Assembly (NCBI GenBank): GCA_030849805.1
Contig: JASANZ010002022.1
Location: forward strand, 1-34,354
Reading direction: 5' to 3'
From: Sergeia podlipaevii
Lineage: Eukaryota > Euglenozoa > Kinetoplastea > Trypanosomatida > Trypanosomatidae
Length of the DNA stretch: 34,354 nt
Numbering within the stretch: position 1 is the stretch's first letter; each line of letters begins with the position of its first letter. The notes beneath the pieces were generated by a model. The model was not told the DNA's origin. It did no database searches and saw only the letters and a list, made by a program, of their open reading frames with translations. A program made the translations under genes and the position numbers. Shown here one piece after another: positions 1 through 9,467 of this stretch.

Positions 1-746
1 CACGCATGCGTTGGCATGTCTGTACACATGTTCTTCCTCACGTGAGCGTCTCTGCTCTCGCCTCCGCTTCTTTGCTTTTTCCATTACTTTTCATTGCTTC
101 ATATATATTCTTTCGATAGAACAGTATCTTCTCGATCTAAAAAAAAAAAAAGAAAAAAAAAACAATGAATAATATATATCAAATCATTCTCGCTATTAGT
201 CTACTATTCAACTTCGACCCGTTTTCTTCAAGAAAAAAGTGGAAAAAAAAGAGAGAGAGGAGAGAGCATAAAATGAAAAAAAATTCAGATTGCACCCGTT
301 TTCTTTTTTCTCTCTCTCTCTTTCTCTTTATTTTTCTTTTCATCTTTTATTCTTTCTCGCACATCCACACTGAATTCACTCCTTTCTTTGTGTGTGTGTG
401 TGTGTGTGTATGTCATCGATGCTGTTGCTTATGGGTGGAAAAAAAAAAAAAAAGATGTAAAGACAATGAACTGATCGTTCAAGCACACTGAGGAAAAAAA
501 AAACACACAAAAAAAGGGAGGTTGAAACAGGAATCACACTCAAACACATTATATATAGCGATACAAACCGTAGGGAAAAAAAAAATATTAACATCAAATA
601 TAGACCCTCAAGAAGAAGAAGAAGAAAAAAAAACGATGAATATCGGACAGGTGAATATATGAGGGAGAAATAAGCAACAAGAAAAAAAATACTTCTCCCC
701 ATCCCTATTTTTTTTCTATTTTGGGGGGTTGTTGTTTGGACCCTCA
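1..746. other. Intergenic region / 3' UTR downstream of the 1348-aa gene
   Basis: No gene is supported here. In the transcribed (minus) direction this is the 3' untranslated region and spacer after the stop of the large PDZ-like protein gene. It holds many A-runs on the plus strand (T-runs in the sense strand), a (TG)n run at 389-409, and CT-rich stretches near 308-355. Open frames in it encode only homopolymer-derived F/K/S-rich peptides. Confidence 0.8.
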
Positions 747-3700
747 CTATGACTTGACGATGATCTGGTAGATATCGCAGCCACGAAGTACCTGCACCAA
801 AAAGTTGTGGTGCTCGCACAGCACTTCAATGTACTTCTGCAGCGCCGGGCTCACCGTCAACTGATTCTCTGGGACATCTGGGAACTCTTCAAAGGCCTCG
901 GTCTGGATCTGCATGGTGCGATTCGAGAGTACCTCGCGCAGGTGCGACAGGGAGTGCAGGGAGTGCCCTGCCACGTCGAGGATCATGTCCCCAGCCTGAA
1001 ACTGCAAGTCCTCCTCCTCAACCTTGGGCAGTGGACTACTAATGCTCACCACCTCCAGGTTCTTGTTGATGGCGCACCCAAGCACGCCTTCAACCGCGAG
1101 CACCGCACTGGGAGGGAAGTCCATGTCTTCTGGCTCAAAGGTCATGTAGTGGAAGGGTTTGGCGTTGCGCTGCGTACCCGGGCGTCGATAACGTGGCAGG
1201 TCGTCGTCCTCCGCCAGGGGTTCCTCCGCCATGTGTAGGAGAAGAGCCTTCATCGCCGCCGTGAAGAGCTCCGCGATCACCTCAAACTCATCCTGTTCGT
1301 CTGACACGATCGTCTTACGATAGAAGTCCTCCTCGTTGAGTAGGTTGTTTGCCTGCTCGCGCGCGTTCATGCGGCGCTCTAGGTGTGCTCGGTTCTGCCT
1401 CACCATTTCATTTAGGATGGCACCGCGGCCATCCAGCTCACCGAGTTCAATCTCATCGCGTGTAATGTGTTCTCGCACTACGATCCCCTCGCGACGGTAG
1501 AGGAAGCGGCGGCGGGACTCCTCCTGCGCGATCACCGCACGCTCCTCCGCCTCGTCGTTCACAATCGCTGATACCATTTGTCTAAATGTGGCCGGATCTC
1601 TCACGCCACCTCGAGTGGAAGACGGGCCACGGCGACCAGGGCCACGCAGCTGTGATGCGTTTGGGGGTGCACATCGGCACAGAACGTCAAGCCACGCGTT
1701 CATCGCGTCAGACCGGATCATCGCACGGCCAGCAATCTCTTGGACCTGAATGTTCTCCAGAGCCACCTCCGCTGCCTTCGCCGCTGCGCGCTCACGCGCT
1801 CTGTCGCGTGCCTCTGACCTCTGTGCTCGCCTCTGTCTACGCGCGTCCGCCCTCTCAGCGCTAGCCAGCCGCTCTCCTGCGGCACGCGGGTTCATGGCAT
1901 CGTTAAGGTCTGCGCGTGCGAGTCTCTCCGTCTCTGCGATCGTGTTGCGCCGTTGTGCCTCGCTGTCGCGAAGCTGGAAGAAGGTCATGGCCCTACGGTG
2001 TGCGCCGAGAAGCAGCTGCATCTGGCGTGCAGCACCGACCTCTGTGGTGGCGCGATCGATGGCCTCGTCCTCCTCAAGGTTGGAGATCGAGGTCGTGAGC
2101 GTCTCCTTCGCATTACGGTTGGCATCGCGCGCAAGGTCCTTGCGCTGACGCGCCTCGCCAAGTTCAACGCGCTCACGTGCATAATCTTCCTCCTCCACAA
2201 CATGTACGAGGTGCTCGCGGATCTCTCGCCTCACGTCATCTGCCAAACGCTTCCGTTTCTTTGACATTCGCCTCTCCGCGTCCTTCACGCGATCCTCCGT
2301 GCGCTGGTGCAGTTGATCGCGACGAGCGTCAATATCACCGGAGACGGAGTTGACATCGTCGTCCTCGCCGTCCTCGTCACCTGGGTAGCGAGAGAAGTGG
2401 CCGTAGGGCTGCTCGTGCTGGTGGCGACTGCCGGAACCGCGAGAGTATCGGCGGGAGGGGGTGCCAGCAGAAGACGAAGAAGGCCTGCGACCCTTGCTCC
2501 TCTGGGGGCCCGCCGTGATGGTGCGCATCGCCCCATCCGTTCCCATAGAGCTCCCGCGCCTACCCGCTGTCACAGCTGCTGGCTTCGCCGCAGTGCTGTC
2601 CTGGTCCTGGCCATAGATATCGCGCAGGTCGTACATGCGTTGCAGGAAGCGGAACGGGCACCCGCCCATGCGGCGCTCCACCACGTCTCGCTCCATCACG
2701 GCACGATCGAAGCGAATCTCCGCCGTGACACGCAGTCCAGGCTTGTCCACGACGAGGTTAGTGATCGTCACGAGGCGGCGCGGCAGCTTGAGTGCGAGAC
2801 AGACGTCCATCTGCGCGTTGAAGCGCACGTTGGTCTCCTGCGCGGGGTACAGGCGGTCCCACTCATCGCCGAAGATGTAGCGATCGACGATGGCGATGCC
2901 CATGTCAGCGTCTTCGGGGGGTACCGCAAAGTACGGCGAGGCTGCGTCGCGCTGGGCCGCTGGCATGTCAGGCACCGCTACCAGCGCGTACTGGTTCGAA
3001 ACACTACGTGGCACGGAGCCGTTGTTGTTGTTGTGGCGGTGGTTGTTGTTCTGACTGAAGTAGGCAGAAGCCCTCTGTGGGGTGATGACACTCGAGTTAA
3101 ACTCCGAGGCATCGCGTGAGGCCAAGTGTATGCCCTGCTGATTGAGTCGTGCGTTGAGTTCGTCATTCTTCCACTCAAATTCACGACGAAGTCGGGCAGC
3201 GTCGTCGCGCTCCTTGGCGGCCTCCTTGTGCAGCACCTCCACGGATGCAAGACGCGCCTGGATCTCCTTTAATGTCTTAGACTCCTCTGCAGACGTAAGT
3301 CCGGCTGCTGAGCTGCTACGATGCGGCGACTTGACGTGTGCACTGCTGGCGCGGCGGCTGGCGGTGCGAGTGGCCTTGGCGGCCGCCTTCACTTTCGCCT
3401 CCTCGACGAGGAATGCCTGATGCACCATCTCCTTGTGCAGATACTGCATAAAATGAAGGCGGTGGTGCTGCAGCTTCTGGAAGGCGCGCATGAGCATGTC
3501 CTGCTCGTCCTTGACGACACCGCGCGACAAGGTGGTGCTGCGCGGGGTTATGGTGTTGCTGTAAGTGTAGTCTTCCATGGAATAGGACCCCGCAGTAAGA
3601 GGCCTCTGGTGCTGACGGCTTGAAGGGCTGTCGCGGCGTTTCGGACTGGCTCTGCTGCCACGTACCGCTGAGTCCTCCGGTGGATCACGCGCAGCTCGAC

Positions 3701-4793
3701 GCGGGCTCACCTTATACGCATGCTCAACTGTTGAATATCGCGGCTGCTGCTGTGGCTGACGGCGAGACGCGGAGGCATTCGACCTGGGCGTTTCACTGAA
3801 GCTACTCGGAGTCACCTCACCACGACGCTGCTGGTGCTGCTTGCTGTGGGTCCGCTCAGGCGTCTTCAGCGGATCCTCCGTGGTGCGGTGTGGCGCGATG
3901 CGCTGATGTGCGGACGAGCGGATGGACATGTTTGTGCCCTCATCGCCACGGCGGCTGGGCAGGCGAGAGCTGTGACCAGAGTCGACGCTTCGTGCAGACT
4001 GCGAGTATGCCAAGGACTCGCTGCCTCGACGGCTCGGCAGGCGCGAGCTACGTGGAGTAGACATGTCCACTGTTGAGGCGACTCCGTAGTCGCGGCGCAT
4101 AGGACGGCGGTGACTGCTGTTAGCAACGGTGTCATCATCGTCGTGGTAGCCGTTAGTAGTGCTACGCTTCGGGGCTGTTTGGCGGTTAGTGTTGACTCTG
4201 GAGTCACTCTCCTCTCTATCTGGTCTCTCGCTGATGTGACTGGACATGGGCTTCAATACGCTCCCGCTGCCGTGTGAGCTGAACACATTGTTGTCGTTGT
4301 TGTTGTTGTTGTTGTTACGGTCCACAAGGTTGAGGCTCACCGGTGTGGCATCGGTGTTGGACTCACTCGTCATTGGAAAGGGAAGAGAATGAGACTCAGT
4401 GACGTGGCGCGCACGCAGTCCTGCCACGACGTCCTCGCACTCCGCAGTGCTTCGCAGCGTAATGGAGAGGGATTGCCACGTGGACGGGTTATCAATGTCA
4501 CCAGCGCCGCTACCGCTGTCAGCCTTGGTGTTGCGGCCAGAGATGGACTTGGCCGCGCGGTCGAAGAGGTGTGACGCGTGGTGACCTGTGGTGAGGGTGA
4601 TGTGCTGCTTATGTGAGTAGAACCGCACAAGCGCGAGGGAGCAGAGACCCACCATGAGGGGCTCCTCACTGCGGCGGATAGGAGTCTTGTAAACTGTAAG
4701 AGTTGTCTTAGACACGCTGCATGTGCCCGCAAAGTTGACCACGCGGCTCTCGTCGGGAACGAACTCGGCAGAGAAGGTGAATGCTTCGCTCAT
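747..4793 (-). CDS. Large helical-repeat protein with C-terminal PDZ-like domain
   Basis: A 1348-residue protein, function not known. It starts at ATG 4793, 44 bases after a good splice-acceptor candidate. Residues 1-137 look folded and beta-rich. Residues about 138-450 are disordered, S/R-rich, with an Asn run at about 159-168 and the motif SSRLPSRRG twice (about 247 and 275). A short coiled coil follows at about 508-554. Residues about 634-721 (FGDEWDRLYP...) resemble, from memory, a small alpha/beta domain found in flagellar attachment zone and other giant kinetoplastid repeat proteins. Residues about 835-1180 are highly charged helices with a recurring E...R..I...E...R pattern. Residues 1231-1348 look like a PDZ domain: a GD-I-L-V-G core, a helix, then an insert of about 40 residues before the last strand LVQVLRGCDIYQIIV. 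A cytoskeletal scaffold role is inference. Confidence 0.85.
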   Translation of the reverse strand: MSEAFTFSAEFVPDESRVVNFAGTCSVSKTTLTVYKTPIRRSEEPLMVGLCSLALVRFYSHKQHITLTTGHHASHLFDRAAKSISGRNTKADSGSGAGDIDNPSTWQSLSITLRSTAECEDVVAGLRARHVTESHSLPFPMTSESNTDATPVSLNLVDRNNNNNNNDNNVFSSHGSGSVLKPMSSHISERPDREESDSRVNTNRQTAPKRSTTNGYHDDDDTVANSSHRRPMRRDYGVASTVDMSTPRSSRLPSRRGSESLAYSQSARSVDSGHSSRLPSRRGDEGTNMSIRSSAHQRIAPHRTTEDPLKTPERTHSKQHQQRRGEVTPSSFSETPRSNASASRRQPQQQPRYSTVEHAYKVSPRRAARDPPEDSAVRGSRASPKRRDSPSSRQHQRPLTAGSYSMEDYTYSNTITPRSTTLSRGVVKDEQDMLMRAFQKLQHHRLHFMQYLHKEMVHQAFLVEEAKVKAAAKATRTASRRASSAHVKSPHRSSSAAGLTSAEESKTLKEIQARLASVEVLHKEAAKERDDAARLRREFEWKNDELNARLNQQGIHLASRDASEFNSSVITPQRASAYFSQNNNHRHNNNNGSVPRSVSNQYALVAVPDMPAAQRDAASPYFAVPPEDADMGIAIVDRYIFGDEWDRLYPAQETNVRFNAQMDVCLALKLPRRLVTITNLVVDKPGLRVTAEIRFDRAVMERDVVERRMGGCPFRFLQRMYDLRDIYGQDQDSTAAKPAAVTAGRRGSSMGTDGAMRTITAGPQRSKGRRPSSSSAGTPSRRYSRGSGSRHQHEQPYGHFSRYPGDEDGEDDDVNSVSGDIDARRDQLHQRTEDRVKDAERRMSKKRKRLADDVRREIREHLVHVVEEEDYARERVELGEARQRKDLARDANRNAKETLTTSISNLEEDEAIDRATTEVGAARQMQLLLGAHRRAMTFFQLRDSEAQRRNTIAETERLARADLNDAMNPRAAGERLASAERADARRQRRAQRSEARDRARERAAAKAAEVALENIQVQEIAGRAMIRSDAMNAWLDVLCRCAPPNASQLRGPGRRGPSSTRGGVRDPATFRQMVSAIVNDEAEERAVIAQEESRRRFLYRREGIVVREHITRDEIELGELDGRGAILNEMVRQNRAHLERRMNAREQANNLLNEEDFYRKTIVSDEQDEFEVIAELFTAAMKALLLHMAEEPLAEDDDLPRYRRPGTQRNAKPFHYMTFEPEDMDFPPSAVLAVEGVLGCAINKNLEVVSISSPLPKVEEEDLQFQAGDMILDVAGHSLHSLSHLREVLSNRTMQIQTEAFEEFPDVPENQLTVSPALQKYIEVLCEHHNFLVQVLRGCDIYQIIVKS

Positions 4794-4836
4794 TTTGAGA
4801 GAGAGAGATATATATAAATGCTCAAAGAATATATAA

Positions 4837-4853
4837 CTGAAAGAAGGGAGGAC
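4837..4853 (-). promoter_or_regulatory. Putative spliced-leader acceptor of the PDZ-like gene
   Basis: In the sense direction a pyrimidine tract (4853-4840, TCCTCCCTTCTTTC) runs directly into an AG at 4838-4837, leaving a 5' UTR of about 43 bases with no upstream ATG. This is the canonical trypanosomatid arrangement; it is a prediction from sequence only. Confidence 0.5.
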
Positions 4854-5228
4854 AAGCGCTTTTCTTTCTCTAATGTACCTTTTCTTTTTTGCTGTTCTTC
4901 TCTAACTTACTTTAAAGGAAAGAAAGAAAAAAAGAAAAAAAAAAGAAAAAGAAGAGCTTTGTACGTATGTGTCGCTCTGTGCAGCGGGAAAAACGCCTTG
5001 AAGAAAAAAATATATGAATGTTTCTTACCTTCCTTTAATGTTTCTTTGCTGTCTCAGCCCTGACACACGCCCTTTCTCTCTGTCTCTGTTTCTTCCTTCT
5101 GTGTGAGTGCGGGTTGTTTGATGCTGTTGCTGCTTTTCCTTTTGAGAGAAGGGAAAAAAATGCAGTAGCAAAGAGTTTCTACGATGATTAGCCTATAAAT
5201 AATATATCAAAACGTATGTGTGTGGCGT

Positions 5229-5230
<2 letters not shown>

Positions 5231-5266
<36 letters not shown>
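5231..5266. repeat. (TG)18 microsatellite
   Basis: Uninterrupted alternating TG for 36 bases, flanked by imperfect TG-rich sequence from about 5216 to 5275. It lies in the presumed 3' UTR of the J-RING gene, where the transcript would read (CA)n. Confidence 0.95.
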
Positions 5267-5271
<5 letters not shown>

Positions 5272-6583
5272 ATGTAAGGGCGGTTGTATCTTTTTTGTTC
5301 AATAGGCAGTGAAAAAAAAAATGAAAAAAAAGTGGGAAAACACTTCACCCTTCTTCTTCGCCGTCGTCGTTGTTGCTTTTCTTTTTCTTTCTCTTTGTTT
5401 GCTATAAAACACCCAAAAAAAAAAAGTCCTAACAGTCAAAAATAAAAAATCTCTACTTTCCCCCTTCCCCTTTTTTGTTTAGAAGTTGTGTGTAAGTGAG
5501 TAAGATACTCTCTGCTTCTATCAATATGAATATAAAAGAGATACTTAAAGAGATATATATTATTGAGGGAAAGAGAACGAGTTAACTGTGCGTACTTGTG
5601 CTTTTTGGTACAGTTACAGAACTACGAAGAAAGAAGAAAAAAGAAGATTTTCAACGCCGCACAACGATAAAAAAAAAAATGGGAGGAACTATATGAGAAG
5701 AAACAAATATATGAAATTTATAAAAATAAAGAAAATAATAATAATAATAAAGTGGAGGACAAAAAAAAAATCATTAGAATCAACGATATTGAAGCACACA
5801 TATGTGTCTTTGTTCCTCTCTCTCTCTCTCCTCCCCCCTTGCCAACTTTCATAGTTGTTTTCACGGAACGCAGCAGGGAAGTGTATCTACAGTTATGATA
5901 GAGTCGCTTGTGTGGTATATTTTTTTTTTCTCTATACAAAGAGTAGATCAGAACACTCATGAAAAAGGCAAAAAAAAAAATTGAAGAATAATATTAATAG
6001 TTATATCGCGAGTAAAGATACTGTACATAAAAAAAAAAATGCTCATATACATACATGTCACCTCACCACCACCATCTCCTCCACCCTCCCCCCCCCCTCC
6101 CCCAACACACACATCTCTCCATCCCCCTCTGATTTTACTTTTGTGTGCGTGTGTATGCAATTCCATAGAAATACCCTTCTTAAAAAGGGGAGGGATAGAG
6201 GAAGTGGTATTGCTTACTTTCCCCCCTTCTCTTTTACACTTTCTAAAGAAGATTAATAGTGGGAAGTATTGAGCAAGCAAAAAAATTAACAATAGTAATA
6301 AAAGAAATGAAAAGCAAAAAAAAAAAAAATGATAAACAGAAAGATGAAAACAGACACAAAACTCACCAGAAACACTGTCTTATTTATATTGAAACTTTTG
6401 CATGTGTGCGTACGTAGATATACGTCAGTAGCAGCAATAATACATGTAGAGCAACGAGAAAAAGAAAGGAAAGTACGCACTATGCATTCCATATACTTCA
6501 TTTTTTCAAAGAATCCTCCTCATCTTCATTTTCAATATATATTAAAGAAACGTACGTTATTCTTGGTTTTTTTTGTTGTTGTG

Positions 6584-8917
6584 TTATGAAGTTCTCCGTT
6601 TCACCGACTTGACAGCAGCACCGGAGGGCTTCGTCGATGGACACTCCTCGGTAGCCGCCTTCACAGACAACGAGGGGGGCGAAGCAGCAGCAGCAGCAGC
6701 AGCTGCAGGTCCTTTGCCTTTCTCCTTTGCTGCCTGTGCAGCAGAAGCAGCCGCAAGCGGGGACAGGGACGGTGACGGGGTTGAATCAGTCACGATTGAC
6801 TTAGTGCTGCCTTCATCCTTCCGCTGCTGCTGCTTCTCCGCTGAAGGAGTAGGGGCAGTACTGGACGTGCTTGTCGCCTGTGCCGTCGGTGCAGTCTCCA
6901 CCTTCCTTTCTCTTTCATCTGTGCTTGAAGAAGAAGAAGAGCTCAGCTGGCGCGTAGGAGACGGAGAGGGAGATGCCGCTGCGACGGGGGTAGAGGAGCC
7001 CATTTTTGAGGAAGTGCTCCGTGAAGACTGCAAGGGAAAGGAAGATGCAGCGGCAGCAGTAGTAGGGGATGTTGTTTTCTGACTCTTCTGCTGCGGCTGC
7101 TGCTGCTGAGATGAAGGTGGTGAAGATGCATTCACTTTGAGAGAAGCAGCAGTGCCAGATCGCGGAGAAGTCGAAGCCCTTCTCGGGGACGACTTTGACT
7201 TCGCAGTAGTCGTTGTGGTGGTAGGTGCCGATGTGGGTGTCATGGAAGTAGATGGGGCCTTACGGCTTCGCGTGCCTCCTACCGACCCCACAAGCGTCTC
7301 TGCACCACATAGCGGGCATGAAGCAGCCTGTATGGCGCACTCCGCGCACACGCACTTGTGCCCACACGCAAACACCGCTGCCGTTGAAACGTCATTTTCT
7401 TTTGGATTCTGCCTGCATCGGCTACACGGCGCACGCAGCAAGCGGGTCTCTAGAGTGCGATTTATATTGCTCGACATCTGCATGAAGAGCTGAGCGAGCA
7501 CGTAGACTTCCACATCACTCATGTCTCCAACCTCCGCGGGGTCTGGGCAGTACTTGTACATAAAAGCCTGCTTCTGCAAGAGCCTGCGCTCCTGCAAGAT
7601 GGCATCCGCGTGCGCGCTGCTGTGCATTGCCCGCTTCGCGCTTTGCTCTGCTTCCTGTGCCTGGCGCTTCTGCAACTCACGAAGCCGTTCAGCAGCCGTC
7701 TGCTTCTCCTCCTCTCTCTCACGCGCTCTGCGTTCACGTTCAGCCGCCTCATACGCTTCCTGCTCACGCCTGCGTTTGATCGACTCCGCTGCGGCAGTCT
7801 GTCGCTCTGCCTCTGTCCGAGCTTGGCATTCCTCCTGGTAGCGCTTCCGACGTGCCTCCCAGGCCTGCCGCTCCTTTCTCACCTTCTCGATATCTTCTTC
7901 CTCTTCACCATCATCGCAGTCTGCCATCTCCTTCTGTCCACCAGCAGCCGTTCCTGTGCTCGATCCGCCGCCATTGCTGCTGCTGCTGCTGCCGCTCTTG
8001 TTCGCCATCTTTTTGTTAATGTCGCGCTGCAACCGCGACCACTCGCGATGAAGAGCCGCCTTCCGCTCCTCTTCCGTCTGCAAGTGGTTCAGGTTGCTCC
8101 ACACCGACCTCAGCAACTCCGCTGTGGCGTCATCCTCCTCCTCCGCACTACCAGGGTAGTCTGCCCTTCCCTGTCTCCCACGTGTGTGCGCGGCACTACT
8201 GGTGTCGGTGTCGTCACTCCCAGAGTTGGGTGGCGCACTCGAGGCACGCGCAAAGTAGGACTCAAATCTGCTCTTAAACTCCTCAAAGGTCGGAAGTCCT
8301 GAGGAGGACGTGGGCATAGATGCTCTTGCGAACGCACCTGGGGGTGGCGGAGGCATAGCACTTCCTGTGTACCCGCTAACAGGCACTCGATCCCGATGAG
8401 CCCTACGCCATCGCGCGTCTGTGTCGTGAAACTGTCGGCTCGGCTGCTGCTGCTGTTGTGATGCTGCTGGTCTTGATTGACCTTGCGAGTGCTGCCCTCG
8501 CGATCGCATCGCGCTGCCGGCGAACTGCCAACCTCCTGGCACATCATCTGCAAAGAGCTCCTCCTCCGTGAAGAGAGGAGTGTCGTCTTGGGCCTGAGCA
8601 AACGCGGCGCCGCGGGCATAATTGAAGGCGGAGCCACTGCTATAAGGCTGATGCGGCCTCGACGGCGCGCTCGGTTGCTGCTGGTAATACGTCCCACCAG
8701 ACGCAGCGGTGGGTCCTCCTCTGCGCTGAGCCGCGGCTTGCATCTGCCTTGTGCTTTTCATGAGAACTTCGTAGGCCTCGTTCACCTTTTTGAAGGCGTC
8801 AGCGCCGTTTGGGTTGCGGTCAGGGTGGAGCTGAAGGGCCTTCTTTCTGTACGCCTTCTTGAGTTCCTCCTCTGTGCATCCGTAGGACACCCCAAGAACG
8901 GCGTAGTAGGCATTCAT
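6584..8917 (-). CDS. J-domain (Hsp40) protein with IAP-type RING finger
   Basis: A 777-residue protein. The N-terminal J domain (residues about 3-53) carries the HPD tripeptide at 31-33 that stimulates Hsp70 ATPase, and keeps the expected [15 protein letters not shown] and F..VNEAYEVL patterns. A Q/S/G-rich linker follows, then a charged coiled coil (about 336-452), then a RING-HC finger at 498-537 (CSRC, CGH, CxxC, CPLC) with the short spacing seen in IAP-family E3 ligases. Residues 540-777 are S/T/P/A-rich and probably disordered. A J domain recruits Hsp70 and a RING recruits an E2 enzyme, so the protein could link chaperone binding to ubiquitination; that link is inference. There is no Gly/Phe plus zinc-finger region of type I DnaJ, so it is a type III J protein. 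No signal peptide is seen. Start ATG 8917 places the J domain at the very N terminus. Confidence 0.93.
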   Translation of the reverse strand: MNAYYAVLGVSYGCTEEELKKAYRKKALQLHPDRNPNGADAFKKVNEAYEVLMKSTRQMQAAAQRRGGPTAASGGTYYQQQPSAPSRPHQPYSSGSAFNYARGAAFAQAQDDTPLFTEEELFADDVPGGWQFAGSAMRSRGQHSQGQSRPAASQQQQQPSRQFHDTDARWRRAHRDRVPVSGYTGSAMPPPPPGAFARASMPTSSSGLPTFEEFKSRFESYFARASSAPPNSGSDDTDTSSAAHTRGRQGRADYPGSAEEEDDATAELLRSVWSNLNHLQTEEERKAALHREWSRLQRDINKKMANKSGSSSSSNGGGSSTGTAAGGQKEMADCDDGEEEEDIEKVRKERQAWEARRKRYQEECQARTEAERQTAAAESIKRRREQEAYEAAERERRAREREEEKQTAAERLRELQKRQAQEAEQSAKRAMHSSAHADAILQERRLLQKQAFMYKYCPDPAEVGDMSDVEVYVLAQLFMQMSSNINRTLETRLLRAPCSRCRQNPKENDVSTAAVFACGHKCVCAECAIQAASCPLCGAETLVGSVGGTRSRKAPSTSMTPTSAPTTTTTTAKSKSSPRRASTSPRSGTAASLKVNASSPPSSQQQQPQQKSQKTTSPTTAAAASSFPLQSSRSTSSKMGSSTPVAAASPSPSPTRQLSSSSSSSTDERERKVETAPTAQATSTSSTAPTPSAEKQQQRKDEGSTKSIVTDSTPSPSLSPLAAASAAQAAKEKGKGPAAAAAAAASPPSLSVKAATEECPSTKPSGAAVKSVKRRTS

Positions 8918-9467
8918 GAGATGTATAGTTTAGATTTTCCCTCAAGGCGCAGCTGTGTTGTTTTGTTTGCTTGGGGGCGTTGTTTACTATTTTCTACTTT
9001 CTCGCTGTTTATGTGGCTACTGTTGCTATATGGATGGGATGATAGAAAAAACTGTAAAGCTCTCGTATATATATGTAGGTATGATGTACTCTCCTTTTTA
9101 TTTTTTGTATTTTATTTAATTTATTTATTTGTTTTGTTTTAAAAGGCGAAAGCCGCGCACATGATATCAATAATTATAGTAAATGAGAAAAGCAAAAAAA
9201 AAAAAAAAGAGAGAGAAGGCAACAGTAAAAAACAATAAAAGTGTAGAAGTCGAACATACAAAAAAAAAAAAAAGAAATTAATACAGAGAAACGACAATAC
9301 TCTGCCTCTCTCTCTCTCTCTCTTTCTTTCTATCTGTATGTGAGCTTATCTTTAATATATATATATATGTGAACAATATCATCGCTCATCGCACATGGAA
9401 ATTAAGAAAAAAAAAAAAGAGAAGAAGGGTAAAGGAAAAAAAGGAAGAAAAAAAGAAAAGCACCCTA
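8918..9467. other. Short intergenic region
   Basis: About 550 bases between the 1701-aa gene and the J-RING gene. It contains two A-runs of more than ten bases (near 9194 and 9260), a CT run at about 9306-9322 and a TA run at about 9355-9368. No gene is seen. Confidence 0.8.
9026..9051 (-). promoter_or_regulatory. Possible spliced-leader acceptor of the J-RING gene
   Basis: The sense strand shows a pyrimidine-rich stretch (TTTTTTCTATCATCCCATCC, 9051-9032) followed by ATATAG, with AG at 9027-9026. This would give a 5' UTR of about 108 bases without an upstream ATG. The tract is interrupted, so the call is weak. Confidence 0.3.

Larger units (their letters stand above)
4794..6583. other. Intergenic region rich in microsatellites
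   Basis: About 1.8 kb without a supportable gene. In the sense direction it is the 3' UTR of the J-RING gene followed by the leader of the PDZ-like gene. It includes an 18-unit (TG)n tract at 5231-5266, CT-rich and C-rich stretches near 5815-5838 and 6072-6102, and numerous A-runs of nine or more on the plus strand. Short open frames are compositional artefacts. Confidence 0.8.

Noticed and set aside
376..819. 147-residue minus-strand open frame overlapping the 3' end of the PDZ-like gene
   Set aside because: It overlaps a well-supported gene out of frame and is F/L/S-rich from T-runs.
2307..3119. 270-residue plus-strand open frame inside the PDZ-like gene
   Set aside because: It is antisense to a clear coding region and explained by its GC-rich codon bias; no domain is seen.
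7610..8302. 230-residue plus-strand open frame antisense to the J-RING gene
   Set aside because: L/R/S-rich shadow of a real gene with no leader or acceptor in that direction.
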